A stretch of DNA of 64,000 nt from Oegoconia quadripuncta (taxonomy: Eukaryota; Arthropoda; Insecta; Lepidoptera; Autostichidae). The first letter of the stretch is position 1. Each line of letters opens with the position of its first letter. The stretch covers positions 31,340,101 to 31,404,100 of the forward strand of contig OX438747.1 in assembly GCA_949316235.1 (NCBI GenBank), in the 5' to 3' direction. Positions 40,757 to 52,143 of this stretch are shown one piece after another. The notes beneath the pieces are model-generated. The model worked only from the letters and a program-made list of their open reading frames with translations. It made no database searches and was not told where the DNA came from. The position numbers and the translations under genes are program-made.

Positions 40757-42070
40757 TGGGATTGGAGAGCCAGCACCGAGAACTGTTCTGCGCGTTGGTG
40801 GATAAAGAGGTGTGATTGGATTGGGAGGCTTCTGTTTGGCGCAAGAAATCTGAACTGTGCTAGCAGCTGGGGACAGTCAATGAGGTTTCTAAAAAGTTTG
40901 TATAAAAACATCATGTCCATTAAGTCCCTATGAACTGATAGAGAGCACATCTTAAAGTACTGCAATCTACTTTTATAAGATAATCTTTTTTAAAATTTCC
41001 CTGCAGAATATGCTAGGTGCCATATAAATCGTTTCGTTATGCTGCTATGTACTGAAATTAGTACTCACTCACTTACTTACTTCAATCAATGGAATTTAGC
41101 TGATTTGTTAAATCAATAGCCAAAACTTTGACGCTATCAGTGTATTATATGACCCTATATAATTTTATAACGTGCATATTTGCTTTATCTTGAAGAACTT
41201 AAAATATTTCATCAAAAACTATATTATTTTTGATTTCGATCAAAGGCGAAGTTGAATATGGTGACAGCATTTGTAGAAGTGACGATATAATAATACTAAA
41301 TAATTTATTTATTCTGTATTTAAAACGAAATCTTAACTTATCCAATAACCCTCTTAAATGTCACCGATTTCTAACATTTTGTATTTATGCATATTGACGA
41401 AACAAATAATACACATGACAAGGCGTCGCCTGTTCTTTTCCTTAAAATATATTTCGGAGTTGTCGTCAATGTAGAGATTTTAATAGATCGTTATAGGACG
41501 TGTAGAAATGTGACCTCATCTCCATACTTTCACCGGTATTATCCTTTGACCAAAATAGTTGCTCTTACATGAATCTGAAATTGTACAATCCGCCATTTTG
41601 ACCGGGTAACAATCGGAAACACTCGACCCGGATGAACGTAAATCCGTCACCGGTCAAGTAGCCGTGTTTAACTTGGGGTTAGTTTTATCTGGGATGGATG
41701 GGCCTTTACATGCAAGGGCAAAATGTTGAAGTAACACTATTGTTTATTATGCTACTTTTATCTTCATATGGATTTTATTTGAAATAATAGGATAAAATTA
41801 AATAAATAGATATTTTTCGATCACTTACCTAGTCCCAAATTAAGCTAAGCTTGTACTATGCATACTAAATAACGTTTATCCGTTGTTAATCCGTTTTCGT
41901 TCATAAGTTTATTTTATTACTTTGTACTTTTTAAATACTTTATGCGTAACTTTACCTATAATTTTCCTTAAATTCTTCTACTTCTAAAATTGTAAATACA
42001 AAATAAAGCGTCTTACACTTAATTAGCTACAACTATTTTCATATAAATAATAGGTGTAAATATCTATCTA
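40757..42070. other. AT-rich DNA with one SINE-1b fragment
   Basis: At 41822-41895 on - a SINE-1b 3' piece is visible (CTTACCTAGTCCCAAATTAAG, ACGTTTATCCGTTGTTAATCC). The block 41590-41700 (CCGGGTAACAATCGG, CCGGATGAACGTAAATCC) is GC-richer but unassigned. Confidence 0.4.
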
Positions 42071-42074
42071 ACAA

Positions 42075-42295
42075 ACTAGTCTAACTAAAATTATAAATGC
42101 GAAAGTTTGGATGTTTGTTTCTTAGTTTGTTGCTCAATCACGGCGAAACAGATGAACGGATTTGGATGTAATTTGGATATAGATAGATAGATATCAATCG
42201 ATAGATAAAGGGCGAAGTTTTCGCGGAATAATCAGTTTTTTTTTTCGATAAAGTTAGTCCACGCAGACGAAGCCGCGGGTGGAAACTAGTAATTC
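42075..42295. mobile_element. Dispersed element with ATGTTTGTTT...CACGGCG ends
   Basis: GCGAAAGTTTGGATGTTTG, TGCTCAATCACGGCGAAAC, GATGAACGGATTTGGATG and GTCCACGCAGACGAAGCCGC, a very common moth repeat. Partial copies lie at 28660, 35100 and 44540 and at 46020 in the minisatellite element. Confidence 0.55.
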
Positions 42296-42350
42296 ATAAA
42301 TTTTTTTTTCGAAGGGGGGAAAACCTTATTACCAGAAATATAAACTATAT

Positions 42351-42590
42351 ACGACCGGTTGGTATAGTGGATAGTGACCCAACAGTCAGCCCAACCAAAC
42401 GGTTGCGGGTTCGAATCCCGCGAGGGGTAAATGTTTCTGTAATGAATACGAACATTTATTCCCGAATCATGGATGTTTATATAAATATTTATGTATGTTT
42501 ATCCCTTATCTAGTATCCATAGCACAAGCTTAGCTTAGTTTGGGACTAGATGATTGGTGTAAGTGTCCGAAATATTTATTTTATTATAAT
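42351..42590 (+). mobile_element. SINE-1b, full length
   Basis: ACGACCGGTTGGTATAGTGG, GCGGGTTCGAATCCCGCGAGG, TAGTATCCATAGCACAAGC and AGTTTGGGACTAGATGATTG. Ends in a (TTA)n-like tail. Confidence 0.88.
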
Positions 42591-43500
42591 TATAAAGAGA
42601 TATATAATAATAATTTGTACACGAACTATTGTTTGTACTCTGTTATATGTAATTTTATTGTGCGACAAATTAAGAATATAGTCTAGTTTAGAAATCAATC
42701 TCCCACAATTCTGTTGATGTGTGACACATTTGTATTGTATATTTATACTATTGACTTATTTAAAAAGAGCAACCCCGGAGTTTCTTGCTCGTTCTTCACT
42801 GGTGAGACTGCCTAGTGAATGAGCGATTACTGTATGTCATGACGATTTCAAATGTTATTCTTATAACTTTATAACTATATATGTATTAAGGATTAATCAT
42901 CCTCTCTTTTTATACAACAATTATAAATAGGTCTTTTTGTATTGTCTTTGTGATTTAGTTAGTTAATATATATTTTATTATTAAGTATTGAAACTGTTTA
43001 CCTGTGTGCATGCTGTGTTCACATCCAGTAGGATACATTCATTAATTATGTCGTAATGTTGGGTAAGACTGAAAATACTTTGAATTGTGTCCAGTTTTGC
43101 GAACCGTTATTTTTTTTAACGGTTCGCAAAACTTACGAAATAAAACATTTTTGATTTGATTTAATTTGATTTTCAATTGTACCCACATAATTGTGGAGAG
43201 AAATAAATGTTACAAAATACCTAAATATCAAACAGATTTCGATAAATTTTTACATTCCCATATCCATATCCCGCGGAACCCTAACCGGGATGGCAATAAA
43301 TGTAAATACATTCGGAGTCGCATTCGCACATCTATTTTATACGCCTTATAAATTTAAAGGGATCCATAATTTTATTCATGGACTTTTTTCCGCGACTGTA
43401 CCTTCATTGTTATTCGTGCAATAAAATGCATTTTTTCTTTCGTATGTATTTCATATATGTTTCTTTATAAATGTAAAGATTCTAGAAAACCTTTATAAAA
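42591..43500. other. AT-rich DNA with LINE-G-like and hairpin pieces
   Basis: 42760-42850 contains AAAAAGAGCAACCCCGGAG and GTTCTTCACTGGTGAGAC, also found near 23575 and 22000 in other forms. A perfect hairpin lies at 43094-43132, and a (TTGATTTGATTTAA) LINE tail follows at 43145-43170. Confidence 0.45.
43094..43132. repeat. Perfect 16-bp hairpin
   Basis: GTTTTGCGAACCGTTA, seven T, then its exact complement TAACGGTTCGCAAAAC. It is too small to be a recognised MITE. It could be the tips left by an excised or collapsed element, or a transcribed stem-loop. Confidence 0.85.
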
Positions 43501-43742
43501 TGTCAGACTATTTGGATGATAACAAACCATGGACGTATCCAGCTCGTTCGCATACCAGGCTATTATGCAATTAATAATAAAATAGTGTGTTTTTGTAATG
43601 TACAAACTTGTTTTCAAAAAGAACAACCTTTCGATTTGCTTCATTTTTCCTCTCAGGGGAAGATTGCGTTTTGAACAAGCAGTAGTTTAAAAAAATGTAA
43701 CATCTTACTATTTTATGCGTACCCTGTGTACCTACAAAATAA
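43500..43742 (+). mobile_element. LINE-G 3' end
   Basis: CAGACTATTTGGATGATAAC, AACAACCTTTCGATTTGC, CTCTCAGGGGAAGATTGCG and TATGCGTACCCTGTGTACC, then CAAAATAAAG. Confidence 0.7.
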
Positions 43743-43982
43743 AGCTTAGGTTTAGGTTGATGGTAGGGCATTTTAAAATGTCCGCTTGGCTAGCTACCAC
43801 CGTCTTATCTAAATCTGTCGCCATTTAGCTTGTGTTGTGTTCCGGTTGTCAGAGATAAGATAGCCAGTCCCCCAAATAAGATGGGGTTTCCGGGTCAGTA
43901 TGCTTCCATCTACGGCCTCACCTTCACTTAACATCAGGTGTGATTGAGGTCAAGTGCTAACCCGTTGTGCATAAAAATACAA
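43743..43982 (+). mobile_element. SINE-2, head lost
   Basis: GGTTTAGGTTGATGGTAGGGC through AACCCGTTGTGCATAAAAATAC. It directly follows the LINE-G end. Confidence 0.83.
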
Positions 43983-44164
43983 GAAAAAATAAGAATCATT
44001 CATTACTAGACAATGCAATAAATGATAATTAAACTAAGCATTCTGCAATACTGTCATCAAACAAATAAAACAATAATTCCAACGCCCCTTGTTATAGATA
44101 ATTCTTAGATACGCCTAGCTTAATACGGTGTTATACAGTCAGCAACCGAATTAAGTACAATACA

Positions 44165-44640
44165 ATAACTCTTTATTGCATAACACAAATTACAAATTTT
44201 GTTTTAAAGAAAATAATAGAACGCAATTCACATATTTTTGAATTTGGGAATCGATAATTGAGTTACTTACTAAACACACGGATATTTCTACGCTTGCATA
44301 TTTCTACAGTCGCATATTTCTACAGTGGCGTATTTCTACAGTGGCATATTTCTACAGTGGCACATTTCTACAGTGGCATATTTCTACAGTGGCATATTTC
44401 TTCCCTCGCATATTGCTACACTCAGACATTTCTACAAGCGCATATTTGTCGCGTTTATCCCGCGGGAACTACTCACTTTATCGGGATAAAAAATATCCTA
44501 CATCTTAATCCAGGGTATATTCTACCTACATACTAAATTTTATCCAAATCTGTTCATCCGTTTCGCCGTGATTGACCAACAAACAAACATCCAAACTGTC
44601 ACATTTAAACAATTAGATTAGTTAAAAAACATACTTCCTA
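44165..44640 (+). mobile_element. Minisatellite-bearing element, copy 1
   Basis: Flank TTGAATTTGGGAATCGATAA and AGTTACTTACTAAACACACGG, then about ten units of 16 bp (GCATATTTCTACAGTG type) at 44282-44450. After these come TTTATCCCGCGGGAACTAC, CACTTTATCGGGATAAAAAA and CGTTTCGCCGTGATTGACC. An inverted copy with fewer units is at 46005-46350. Confidence 0.75.
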
Positions 44641-45449
44641 AGCAAATTTTATGTTTTTCTTTATATTTATCAATAATATTGAACATAGTGATAGTAAAAA
44701 GTTGAATTTGGGCAGAAAACCTATCAGAAGTTACTATAGAAATACAGGGGAAGACTCTGACTGTACCCTGTGGGGTGGTCCTGCCCGGATCACAATAAAT
44801 CCTTCACCAGTCGGGAAGCTACATCGATAACCACTTAGCCATCGCATCTCGTTACAGTCGGGGTTTGCGTACTGGCATGGCAAGCAAATTAAAGGTATAG
44901 TTAAAATTATGAAGTACTACCACCTTTCCGCCCGCGGCTTCGCCTGCGTGGTACAACTTTATAGCGGATATGTTTAAATACCGCGGGCATTGTGCATAAA
45001 ATATTTTTTAAGACTGCATAGACAAGAATTTGTCTTTGTTCGGTATTGTAGAAAGCATCAATATAGAAGACATCCTGTGCTTTTCTACTCAAAATTCGTT
45101 TCTATTTGAATTAATTATTTTCAAACAGAGAATGGCCTCGCGGCACTGGCCACGCCACCTTGCGGCGTAATTCAACCGTTTAAATTGAGTTCGAAATAAA
45201 AATATGGCGCCGACTGTGCGTCTGTGATCCGTGCTCCAATTCTAAATATCAAAAATCAATTCAAATCCGCCATACGGCATACAAAATCTTCACACAAACA
45301 TTTCGATAGTGCCAATAGGGAAGGATTCTCCTGAACCGCTACTGGATGCACCCCCGGGGCCCTAAGGAAGACCAGGAACCGGCTACCGATGAGTGCTGCA
45401 TTCCGCATTTCTCTGTCACATAACTGAGCTATCGAAGATATCAAACAGT
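44641..45449. other. Unclassified DNA with a GC-richer repeat piece
   Basis: 44920-44965 (CCACCTTTCCGCCCGCGGC) is a 3'-tail fragment of the RTE-like kind at 11650. 45300-45440 (CTGAACCGCTACTGGATGC, ACCCCCGGGGCCCTAAGG) reads as a LINE piece or an open - strand stretch of 62 codons; I could not assign it to a gene. Confidence 0.35.
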
Positions 45450-45561
45450 CTTTTTTTTATGCACAACGGATTAGCATTTGTCCTCAATCATACCTGATAT
45501 TAAGTGAAGATGAGGCCGCAGGTAAAATCGTACTGACTCGGCAACCCCATCTTATTAGGGT
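45450..45561 (-). mobile_element. SINE-2, 3' part, split by SINE-1b
   Basis: CTTTTTTTTATGCACAACGG through CCCCATCTTATTAGGGT. It continues at 45813 with TAGGGTGACTGGC. Confidence 0.82.
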
Positions 45562-45812
45562 AATAATTTTAATTTTTTTTTTAATATATCGGACACTTAC
45601 ACCAATCATCTAGTCCCAAACTAAGCAAAGCTTGTGTTATGGATACTAGATAACGGATAAATATACATAAATATTTATATAAACACCCAAGACTAGGGAA
45701 TAAATGTTCGTATTCATCATACAAACATTTACCCGTCGCGGGATTCGAACCCGCAACCGTTGGTTTCGCTGATAGGGTCACTATCCACTACACCAATCGG
45801 TCGTCAAACCAG
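45562..45812 (-). mobile_element. SINE-1b inside SINE-2
   Basis: TCGGACACTTACACCAATC, ATGTTCGTATTCATCATAC, GCGGGATTCGAACCCGCAAC and CACTACACCAATCGGTCGTC. TAGGGT flanks it at 45556-45561 and 45813-45818, a 6-bp target duplication. Confidence 0.87.
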
Positions 45813-45984
45813 TAGGGTGACTGGCTGTCTAATCTCTGACTTGGCGGCAGACTTAGATTCGATGGTGGTAGCTATAACCAGGCTGACATTTAAAATGCCT
45901 TACCACCATCCAAACGGAGTACTAAAACCGCGACCTCCGATTCGCAAACCCTGTGTTGTTTTTGGGCTACGGAGGCGGTTAAAA
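45813..45984 (-). mobile_element. SINE-2, 5' part
   Basis: TAGGGTGACTGGCTGTCTAATC through GGGCTACGGAGGCGGTT. Several deletions, including part of the B-box region (ACTAAAACCGCGACCTCCG). Confidence 0.8.
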
Positions 45985-46004
45985 TTGTTGTCTAAGTAAC
46001 TCCT

Positions 46005-46350
46005 ATTATAAATGTGATAGTTTGGATGTTTGTTTGTTTCTTGCTCAATGATGGCGAAATGGATGAACGGATTGGGATGAAGTTTGGAGTATAGGTAGAA
46101 CATACCTTGGATTAAAATATAGGATATTTTTTATCCTGATAAAGTGAGCAGTTCCCGCGTGATAAACGCGGGAAATATGCGATTTTAGAAATGTATGCGT
46201 GTAGCAATATGCGAGTGAACAAATATGCCACTGTAGAAATATGCGACTGTAGAAATATGCCGGCGTAGAAAAATATCCGTGTGTTTAGTAAGTTACTCAA
46301 TTATCGATTCCCAAATTCAAAAACTTGTGAATTGCGTTCTATTATTTTCT
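46005..46350 (-). mobile_element. Minisatellite-bearing element, copy 2, inverted
   Basis: Reverse complement of 44200-44600: GATGAACGGATTGGGATGAAG, GATAAACGCGGGAAATATGC, about six 16-bp units, then TTAGTAAGTTACTCAATTATC and ATTCCCAAATTCAAAAAC, the last with small changes. Fewer repeat units than copy 1. Confidence 0.75.
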
Positions 46351-46494
46351 TTAATTTATTATTTATATTTTTTATTCTGTTAAAGTGAGTAGTTCCCGCG
46401 AGATAATTAAATTAAACATATTCGCGATAAAGTTAATTCACGCAGGCGATACCTAATAAGACTTGGTATTGCTATAATGTGTCCATCCATATGT

Positions 46495-46725
46495 TGTCAA
46501 CATACCGAACATCCGCACTAAGCTCTTTGCTTCATCATTTATAATGCGGACTGCTAAGGTATGGAACTCACTGCCCGCGTCGGTTTTTCCCGACACTTAC
46601 AACCTTGGGATCTTCACGTCTAGAGTGAATAGGCATTTACTGGGTGCGCGTGATACATCTTCGGCTACAGCGTCACTTTTCATCAGGTGAGACTGTAGTC
46701 AAACGCGAAACCAGTTTAAAAAAAA
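46495..46725 (+). mobile_element. CR1-like LINE 3' end
   Basis: Encodes RTAKVWNSLPASVFPDTYNL, GIFTSRVNRHLLGARDTSS and a stop after SLFIR, the typical last residues of ORF2. A short UTR and A-rich tail follow. Confidence 0.7.
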
Positions 46726-46937
46726 TAATTATAAAAGACACATATTGTTCTGCAAAGAAACCTACACTTAACCTTGTCTACTGAAAGGTACTACATCTCA
46801 CGTAAAAGCAATAAAGTAAGTCAAAAGTCACTTTATTATAGTCTTGCGAGGTATTGTGGCAGCCCTACGCATACAGGGTGAGGAAATATCACCATATATT
46901 ACTAAATTAAATTACTTGAAGCTAAATATATAGTTAC

Positions 46938-47283
46938 TTAACATAACGACCTTTATCCCAAATGGTGTGGTCAGAGATATCCCGCCTCCGTGGCTCACTT
47001 GGGGTTACACTTGACCTCAATCACACCTAATGTTAAGTGAAGATGAGGCCGAAGGTGGGAGCGTACTGACCCGGAAACCCAAATATTTGGGGAACTGGCT
47101 ATCTTATCTCTGACAACCGAAACACAGCAATGTTATTAAATTGCTGTTTGGCGGCAGATTTAGATAAGATGGTGGTAGCTAGCTAGGCGGACATTTAAAA
47201 TGCCCTACCACCAACCTAACCGAGTACTAAACATGTACCCCGCTGGAGATAGAACCCGCGACCTTCGAATCGTAACCGTAACA
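46938..47283 (-). mobile_element. SINE-2 with an extra head fragment at the wrong end
   Basis: 47000-47283 is SINE-2 on -, from CTTGACCTCAATCACACC to ACCCGCGACCTTCGAATCG. At 46982-46997, before its 3' end, stands CCGCCTCCGTGGCTCAC in + orientation, a piece of SINE-2 head. A short dispersed repeat (46938-46981) precedes this. It points to a rearranged pair of SINEs. Confidence 0.7.
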
Positions 47284-47670
47284 GTAATCCGAAATATATA
47301 CATTAAACATTATCCGATTACTTGAGTGATAAAAAGGCCTGGAACTAGCTAGTCAAGCTATGTGTCTAGATATTCCTTTGCTTTGTAGTAATACAATAAA
47401 GTATTCCTATCGCACGTATAAAAGAACTACCTTTGAGTTCCTTGGGCTTCTTCTCAAATGAAGACTGTAAATTCTCAACGCCAACGCCAGCTTCAAAAAC
47501 TGTCAATATTCAAGTGTTAATTTTTACATCCTGTATATGAAGGTGTCGGATTGAGCACCCTTTTGTGCGGCACTAAATTTCGTGCTATGAATACGTTACC
47601 CTGAGCCGTGTTCCTGTGAAATACTTAAATATACTACTTACTTACGGGTTTTAACCCCTAAAGAAAAACG
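47284..47670. other. AT-rich DNA, nothing recognised
   Basis: No repeat of the window and no exon-like stretch. Confidence 0.4.
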
Positions 47671-47837
47671 TTTTTTTTTTATTATGTGATATAGCCCACA
47701 AATTAAAAAATATTTCATGTGAAACCTTGAAATAGTATTCCATTTTCCAAATAAAAAACATATTTGGATATAGTTTTGAAAATAGCAGGAATTATGATTA
47801 ACCAAGAAAAAAAACTCCAATTTCATATGTAAAGACC
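47671..47837. mobile_element. MITE-2, right half only
   Basis: Begins in the T run (TTTTTTTTTTATTATGTG), includes CATTTTCCAAATAAAAAAC and ends CCAATTTCATATGTAAAGACC. It lacks the half that is present alone at 37298-37537. Confidence 0.77.
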
Positions 47838-49470
47838 CAATATTTAATTTCTATTAGGTAGGTATTTGCTTTATGAAAGTACTTATTGAAACAACAAATT
47901 TATAAAACACAATTAAAAATACCTATATCTTATAGAAAAAATATGCCGTCCAACTCGCTTCCGTGAGGCATAGTACCTAGTACGCTAGCGCTATTGCCCC
48001 GCTGAATGCATAAGCTCAGCTGCTGAGCAAAGTAGGTACCAGCTCTCACATCTCCAGAGGCGTGGACCAGTCTATTTCTATTATAACAACAACATATATA
48101 ATTATTATGGGTTTGTAGCCGACTTTTTTGTTATTTCCTTTTATTTATCAGTTGCATATTTGATAATAACTTCGGTTTTGTAAGTATACCCTCTGTCTAC
48201 TTTTAAGTAGCCTTTTGTATTATTTTTAATATTGTTTTGTTTTAGTTTAATGTTCTTCTTCTTATTTTTGAGGATGGCAACCAGTCAACCTCACTGTCGA
48301 GGGACATTACTGGCAGTTTCGAGTGAAAATTTTTATTTCTCTTATTTCTTCAGTTTATAAGTCAGTCTCAGTCAAAACAAGTAATTCGTCGTATACTTGG
48401 CGTATACAGAGTCTAGTCACGGTCAAGTCATTCTTCAGTAAAGTGGCAGAATGCTTTACAAAAGATTTTGTAGGCTTCTTGTGGGAACCCAAAAGCTCGG
48501 TTACGCACTCTAATTTACACTTCCTTTCACCTGTTCACCAACACTAACGTTTGCTGCACAATATTCTGCCATTATTAACCTTCAAAAGTTAGAATGCACA
48601 AATTATAAGAATTATAAAGAAAAATGCAACTTCACTCGCCGCGATCCCGCCAAAAAGCCTTAGTTTAATGTTATACTTATATGCAATAAAGTGTTAAATA
48701 AATCATTAAGCCGTGTTGAAGATATTTAGCTCTTAACATAGTATTTATATGATATCATAGTCTATCGGTGGTTTTGTATTTTTCTTAAATTATAGCCCGG
48801 GATTCTAGGCCATGTTTGATGGAAATCGGTCAAGACGTTTCGACGAGATTTAAGCTTTTAACATAATTTCAATACAATTCCTAAGTATTTTTGAAAAACA
48901 GAGCACAAACAATACAAGTATATCCCCATATTCTCGCGCAGCTGTCACTCGTATGGCCTCCATTACATACCAATGTTGCAGTGTCGCGTTGTATTGACTT
49001 TTATGTGTAGATATTATGCAATTTTAATACTATTCAAAGAAACTGAGTTTAAAATTATCCTGGAAATATGAAAATACTATTAGTACCTAATGACTATTCA
49101 AGATATAATTTCAAGTGTTTTCTAAAATTACCGCCAGGTGTTGAGACGCTGAGTGGTATAACGCAATAAGTCAGTAAACGTCAATTTCCTCGGCGATATA
49201 TCCGCAGAAATAACATTTTCTTTACTTAGCTGCGTCCGGCTGATAGCGACGCGACGACCCTACCAGGATCGCCACTTTTTATTTGTATTGGTACAGTCGT
49301 GTTCAGAAAATTGTTACTCTATCTATAAGCACAGATATTTATTTAACACTGTATTGTACACACACACATCAAAGTACATATTAAGAATCAAATACAAATG
49401 TGCAAAGGGGGAACTTCTCTCTATAAGATATCTCCAACTAACCCTCAAAAGCGGAACAATTTTAAAAGGT
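47838..49470. other. Long AT-rich intergenic stretch
   Basis: GC-richer islands at 47945-48060 and 49130-49265 show no open frame with splice context. Nothing else was recognised. Confidence 0.35.
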
Positions 49471-49471
49471 A

Positions 49472-49566
49472 GACAGTGTGTTTTTTATTTTTTTTTATGC
49501 ACAACGGGTTGGTACTTGTCCTCAATCACAGCTGATGTTAAGTGAAGATGAGGTCGAAGGTGGACC
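49472..49566 (-). mobile_element. SINE-2 3' fragment
   Basis: TTTTTTTATGCACAACGGG through GAAGATGAGGTCGAAGGTGG. Confidence 0.82.
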
Positions 49567-50515
49567 TAGAGTGGGATATGGGCAGGAAAATGTTATCTAA
49601 CTCCTATATCAATTAACTTGGTGTACCTTTCTTTTTTTTTATCCGGGGATATGCATTACGCATACTGTTCGCCTGGGGGACGGAGGCGGTTATGTGGGAC
49701 TCCATTTCCTGGAGGGATACCCACTAAAACCCCGGGGCGACCTTCCTCGGCAGTAGAGACGACCTGGGAACGCATAAGCGGCTCTACCTAGTTCAATTAA
49801 ATAAGAATTTGAATCAACATTGGATTCAAACGTAACTCTTTTGTGTGCGATTGTCCCACTCAGTCTCGTGTTATGTTAGGCCGACTGCTTGACCGCAGAT
49901 AAGGCTGCAGGAAAGGTGGTGTAAGTACCAAGATATAATACAATAGCGCTTTTCGGGTCCGCTTACCCCTGTATATACCTATATAATGTCGACTTGGAAC
50001 TTATATACCTAGTATACTGACTTTGAATGAATATTTCTGCACCTCATTTCAGATTTATTTTATAAAAAGTAATCATTAAATTAAAATTCATTTAAGAATT
50101 GGATCCCATTACAATTTTTATTCAGGATTATTTTTTTTTTAGATATAGATTCGAATAGAATAGAATAGAATAGAATAGAAATCTTTATTATTTGAAATGT
50201 GAAATTAATAAAAAAAAATGAAATGAAATGAAATAATAATGTTCAATCACACTTAACCATTACTGGTATACAAAAATAATGGGAAACAATAATTATTTAC
50301 CAAATTGTACATTCTATTCTTACCACTGTTCTGAAACTGTATTTTCTTATCTGTTGTGCAATAAAGTGTATTTGTATTGTATTGTATTGTATTTACTCTA
50401 GCACACAATATTATAAAAGTTAGTATTTTTGTGTCATATTAAATTATACAATAATATAAGTCCGTATTAAAATTGTGTCACTATTAAATTTGAGAATATT
50501 CAAGTTGAAGTTACT
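49567..50515. other. Retroposon tails and AT-rich DNA
   Basis: 49630-49790 (CGGGGATATGCATTACGC, ACCCACTAAAACCCCGGGGC) is a GC-rich retroposon-like piece beginning with a T run, thus on -. 50153-50180 is (GAATA)n followed by AATCTTTATT, a - strand LINE tail. 50335-50395 is a + strand tail, GTGCAATAAAGTGTATTTG(TATTG)n. Confidence 0.5.
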
Positions 50516-50656
50516 GGTGTCTATTCGGATGTACACCAACTAAACTAAACTTTTGGAATTGTCCAGTCGCATCGTACTGTTCCAGGGAGAAAGAGATAGT
50601 ACTACTTTAAAACTGGTTTTAGTTTAGTTTAGTTGGTGTACATCTGAATCGATACC
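50516..50656. mobile_element. MITE-3, copy 2
   Basis: GGTGTCTATTCGGATGTACA and TGTACATCTGAATCGATACC. The interior (GGGAGAAAGAGATAGTACTAC) is the reverse complement of that in copy 1 at 30220. Confidence 0.82.
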
Positions 50657-52143
50657 AATGTTACGTTATTGTTTTGTTATCTTATCTGTGTATCAATATG
50701 TGTATAAGTTAAATGTACGTGTGTAGCTGTAGACGCAAATAAAGGCTTTATCTATCTAATAGAATCTTTGCCGGTCTCTAATCCATAGAAAGAAGCTATT
50801 ATAAGCAGTAAAAACTTCCAGCCTCTGTCCCAAACTCTGTAATTCCAAGTCATGATACCTACAACCCATAAAAACCATCTTCATAATTAGAGTTTGCTCA
50901 TAATTTTTTTCTTTAATACTTAAACTGTGGTGTATAGCATAGCCTCTAGCGGGAATCGTTCCAATTAATTTTATTTCATGCAACACAACACAAATGCTTG
51001 TTATTACAAGAAATTTTTGACGTACACAATAGAAAACAATATCCGTTTCCACGAGAAAAACTTATGATATAGGTAACTATTATCACTAGTAACGTAACAC
51101 AAAGACTTTCGTCTTCAAACACTAAGGCTTTAATATGGGCTCCTTTCTTATCTTCTCTCTATACCTTAGCACAATCCTGTTGTCGCTTATTATTATTATT
51201 TTATATATCAATAAATATTTATTTAGTACACCTATATATTTACGTTGTTGCTATTTCATAGATGTTATATTTTAGTAGGTATATTTGTCTATTGATCTAT
51301 GTATGTATCTGTCTATCTGTGTATGTAAATATATGAAATTTATTCACGTAGTTTGTACCTGCATCCCTATTTAATACAGCACAACCTTCTATTTCAAATT
51401 TACTGTCCTTATACCCAAAGAATGCTTAGAAGAGATTTTAGTGATAAGGTCGCCAAATTGTACATTCTATTCTTACTACTTTTCTGAAACTGTATTTTCT
51501 TCTCTGTTGTGCAATAAAGTGTATTTGTATTGTATTGTATTTTGAATGAGAAGACGTTGTACATTTTCCCGAATCCTGACAATCCAAGTTGGATGCGTCG
51601 ATTGGCCACTCTCTCGAAGTAGGATCTGTCTAGTCGGATCTCTTGTCCTAAATAGTCATACTAGCTTACAACTTCGTGAATGGAGTTCCTAAAGGAGTTG
51701 TGTTTTATTATTATTTAAATTCATATACTTGTCGAATCGCCGACATCAGATGGATCACAATTTTCATGCCCCTCCGCAATGATGATTGGGTCATAATTTT
51801 CAGGCTGCTCTGCCATGACTGTTCAATACTTCTTTTAAATAAAACACAAGGTTATGGGTTTTCCAATAATAACGTTAATAACGTTCAAATCACACTAACT
51901 AAACTAAAGAGTTTACTGACACTAAGTTAGTTAACACGACACAAACCACAGTTAAATATTACTACTTTAGTCTCTCACTGTAAACTTTAAACTGTTCTAA
52001 AAATAGATCGTAGGAACAACCACGAGTCCTTCACACAGCAACCGGCCAGGGCAAGATTAGTTATAAAACTGCACTATTATTTTGTTCTCGAAGTTTATAC
52101 GTTATAAACAAAACTCTCAAATGACAAAGAACAAAGCCCTTAC
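50657..52143. other. AT-rich intergenic DNA with one LINE tail
   Basis: 51440-51545 carries GATTTTAGTGATAAGGTCGCC, GTGCAATAAAGTGTATTTG and (TATTG)n. After it (51545-51660) is a GC-richer piece, CCGAATCCTGACAATCC and TCGATTGGCCACTCTC, perhaps antisense LINE. No gene was identified. Confidence 0.4.

Noticed and set aside
40503..40965. Frames of 60-113 codons on both strands
   Set aside because: They run through the complementary arms of a MITE at 40515-40756, so the open reading is a by-product of the inverted repeat.
44282..44450. CRISPR-like short repeats
   Set aside because: 16-bp units in direct tandem without spacers; a minisatellite inside a dispersed element.
45256..45444. 62-codon - strand frame, GC-richer than its flanks
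   Set aside because: No donor or acceptor pair and no recognised motif. The block ACCCCCGGGGCCC with its surroundings looks like a retroposon piece.
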